From NCBI GenBank assembly GCA_018136815.1, contig CM030934.1, forward strand, positions 1,688,695 through 1,752,694: 64,000 bases of DNA. Reading direction: 5' to 3'. The position numbers were made by a program, and so were the translations under genes. This DNA is from Isochrysis galbana (taxonomy: Eukaryota; Haptophyta; Isochrysidales; Isochrysidaceae). The notes under the pieces are model-generated. The model worked only from the letters and a program-made list of their open reading frames with translations. It was not told the DNA's origin and made no database searches. Below are positions 63,131-64,000 of this stretch, piece by piece (within the stretch, counting starts at the first letter, position 1; every line of letters begins with the position of its first letter).

Positions 63131-63738
63131 ACGCGCCGCTGCCGCTGCCGTTACCGTTACGCTTATTGCGGTTATACCGCAACATCACCGACGCTTCCAC
63201 TTGATCAGCTAAGGTACTACCCCTCGTTGCCAAAACCAAAAGTTTGACGTTCTATTCTTGGGAAGTGCCGGCAGGACTCCCGCTTTCATCGGGCTGATCC
63301 TGATCCGACACATCCGGCCTAGCCACTATGCGGGCTGCCACAGGGCTCCCACAGGTGAGACAGAACCGCAGGCACACTGCCCTGCCAGCGTTGCTCCGTC
63401 GCGCACGCGTCGTTCTCACGACACGACCGTCGCAGCAGGTGGAGCGGGCCCAAAACGGCTGTATAGAAGTCTGACAATAGCGCGAGGCGAGAGGAGTAGG
63501 GGCTCTGGTGGACCGGGAGGGAGAGGTGACGAATTGTGATGGCCCATGGAATAAAAAATAATTACAACTGGGAATATCGGCGGCTGCACTGAGCCGCTGG
63601 CCGATGCCGCACGCCGACGCAGGTGAAGACGCAGGTGAAGATGTCCCAGCAGGCCCTGCAGAGACCCCGGCAGAGCCCGGGGGCGGGCGGGCGGGTCATC
63701 TGAGCGCCCCGGCTTGCATTAATGGTCATGTCTCGGGC
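63131..63738. other. No supported gene
   Basis: Short GGTGAAGACGCA repeats near 63620. Nothing else recognised. Confidence 0.25.
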
Positions 63739-64000
63739 CTAGGCTCCTTCAGACGGCGAAGGGGTAGCGTTGCGCACTCCCGGGGTTGCTGGAGTGCTGC
63801 AGCGGCAAACGGCAAACTGCGAGGATGCTGCTGAGGCCGTAGAGGTCGCCAGTCGAGCGCCCGAAGTCAGTGCCTCCTTTGTCCCCTCCCTTGTCGCCTG
63901 CTTGCCCCTCACCTGGCTCACCTCCTTGCGTGCTCCTCGCGTTTTTAGGCGAAGTCGAGCGTTCAGGTATCGCCGGTGCAAGGAACCGCCCCCTTGTGTG
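63739..64000 (-). CDS. Possible exon at the right edge, partial
   Basis: On the minus strand, RFLAPAIPERSTSPKNAR precedes tandem donor-like sites (GAGGTGAGCCAGGTGAGG) near 63920-63900. The alternative open frame ends SPSEGA at 63739. Coding character is plausible but no domain is seen and the gene would continue beyond the window. Confidence 0.2.
   Translation of the reverse strand, partial: TQGGGSLHRRYLNARLRLKTRGARKEVSQVRGKQATREGTKEALTSGARLATSTASAASSQFAVCRCSTPATPGVRNATPSPSEGA

Overview
The window looks like nuclear DNA of a GC-rich, photosynthetic unicellular eukaryote. The evidence is GT-AG introns of about 66-195 bp, spliceosomal and kinase genes, a plastid-lipid gene (MGDG synthase), and no bacterial operon structure. 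The MGDG synthase model starts with a signal-peptide-like stretch, which would fit an alga with a complex (secondary) plastid. That is an inference from one protein plus two similar N-termini, so I do not name a lineage. Long C/G homopolymers and CT-rich tracts sit in most gene-flanking regions.

Host genes in order: a three-exon unknown protein (1832-2963, -); MGDG synthase (6537-8313, -); a small secretory-type ORF (11959-12435, +); an aspartyl/asparaginyl beta-hydroxylase pseudogene split by a transposon (13543-14699, -); NADH pyrophosphatase (15425-16622, -); a DnaJ-PHD protein (17609-19147, -) facing U1-70K (19926-21042, +); a small basic ORF (24491, +); a surface protein with a Ser/Pro repeat (24882-25874, -); an RRM/RanBP2 zinc-finger protein (38640-39849, +); an acidic unknown protein (42147-42890, -); an ERK-type MAP kinase in four exons (45205-46861, -); a large low-complexity protein (49486-51177, +); an FHA-domain protein (57213-58262, +); and a DAO-family FAD oxidoreductase (60893-62518, -). 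Exon joins were worked out by hand; each joins in frame and restores family motifs where a family is known.

The rest is mostly transposons, several nested with readable target-site duplications (TSDs). A complete 7.19-kb Copia element with identical LTRs sits inside a LINE ORF (29581-36769). A LINE (53370-56767) sits inside an opposite-strand LINE derivative. Three short elements have terminal inverted repeats (TIRs) and 8-bp TSDs (hAT-like): 5179-5861, 13753-14345, 26203-26762. There is a tRNA-like SINE (28348-28469), a gypsy remnant carrying a 66-bp LINE-tail insertion (17014-17605), and a Mutator-type transposase fragment at the left edge.

The most interesting signal is a hairpin at the 5' end of the LINE-related elements. 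At nine loci a 6-8 bp stem with a 3-5 nt loop lies 4-5 nt before the ORF1 start codon. Stem sequences differ between loci while pairing is kept, and in the three elements whose ends are fixed by TSDs the hairpin begins at nucleotide 4-5 of the element. LINE 3' ends on the coding strand finish in T-runs rather than A-runs.
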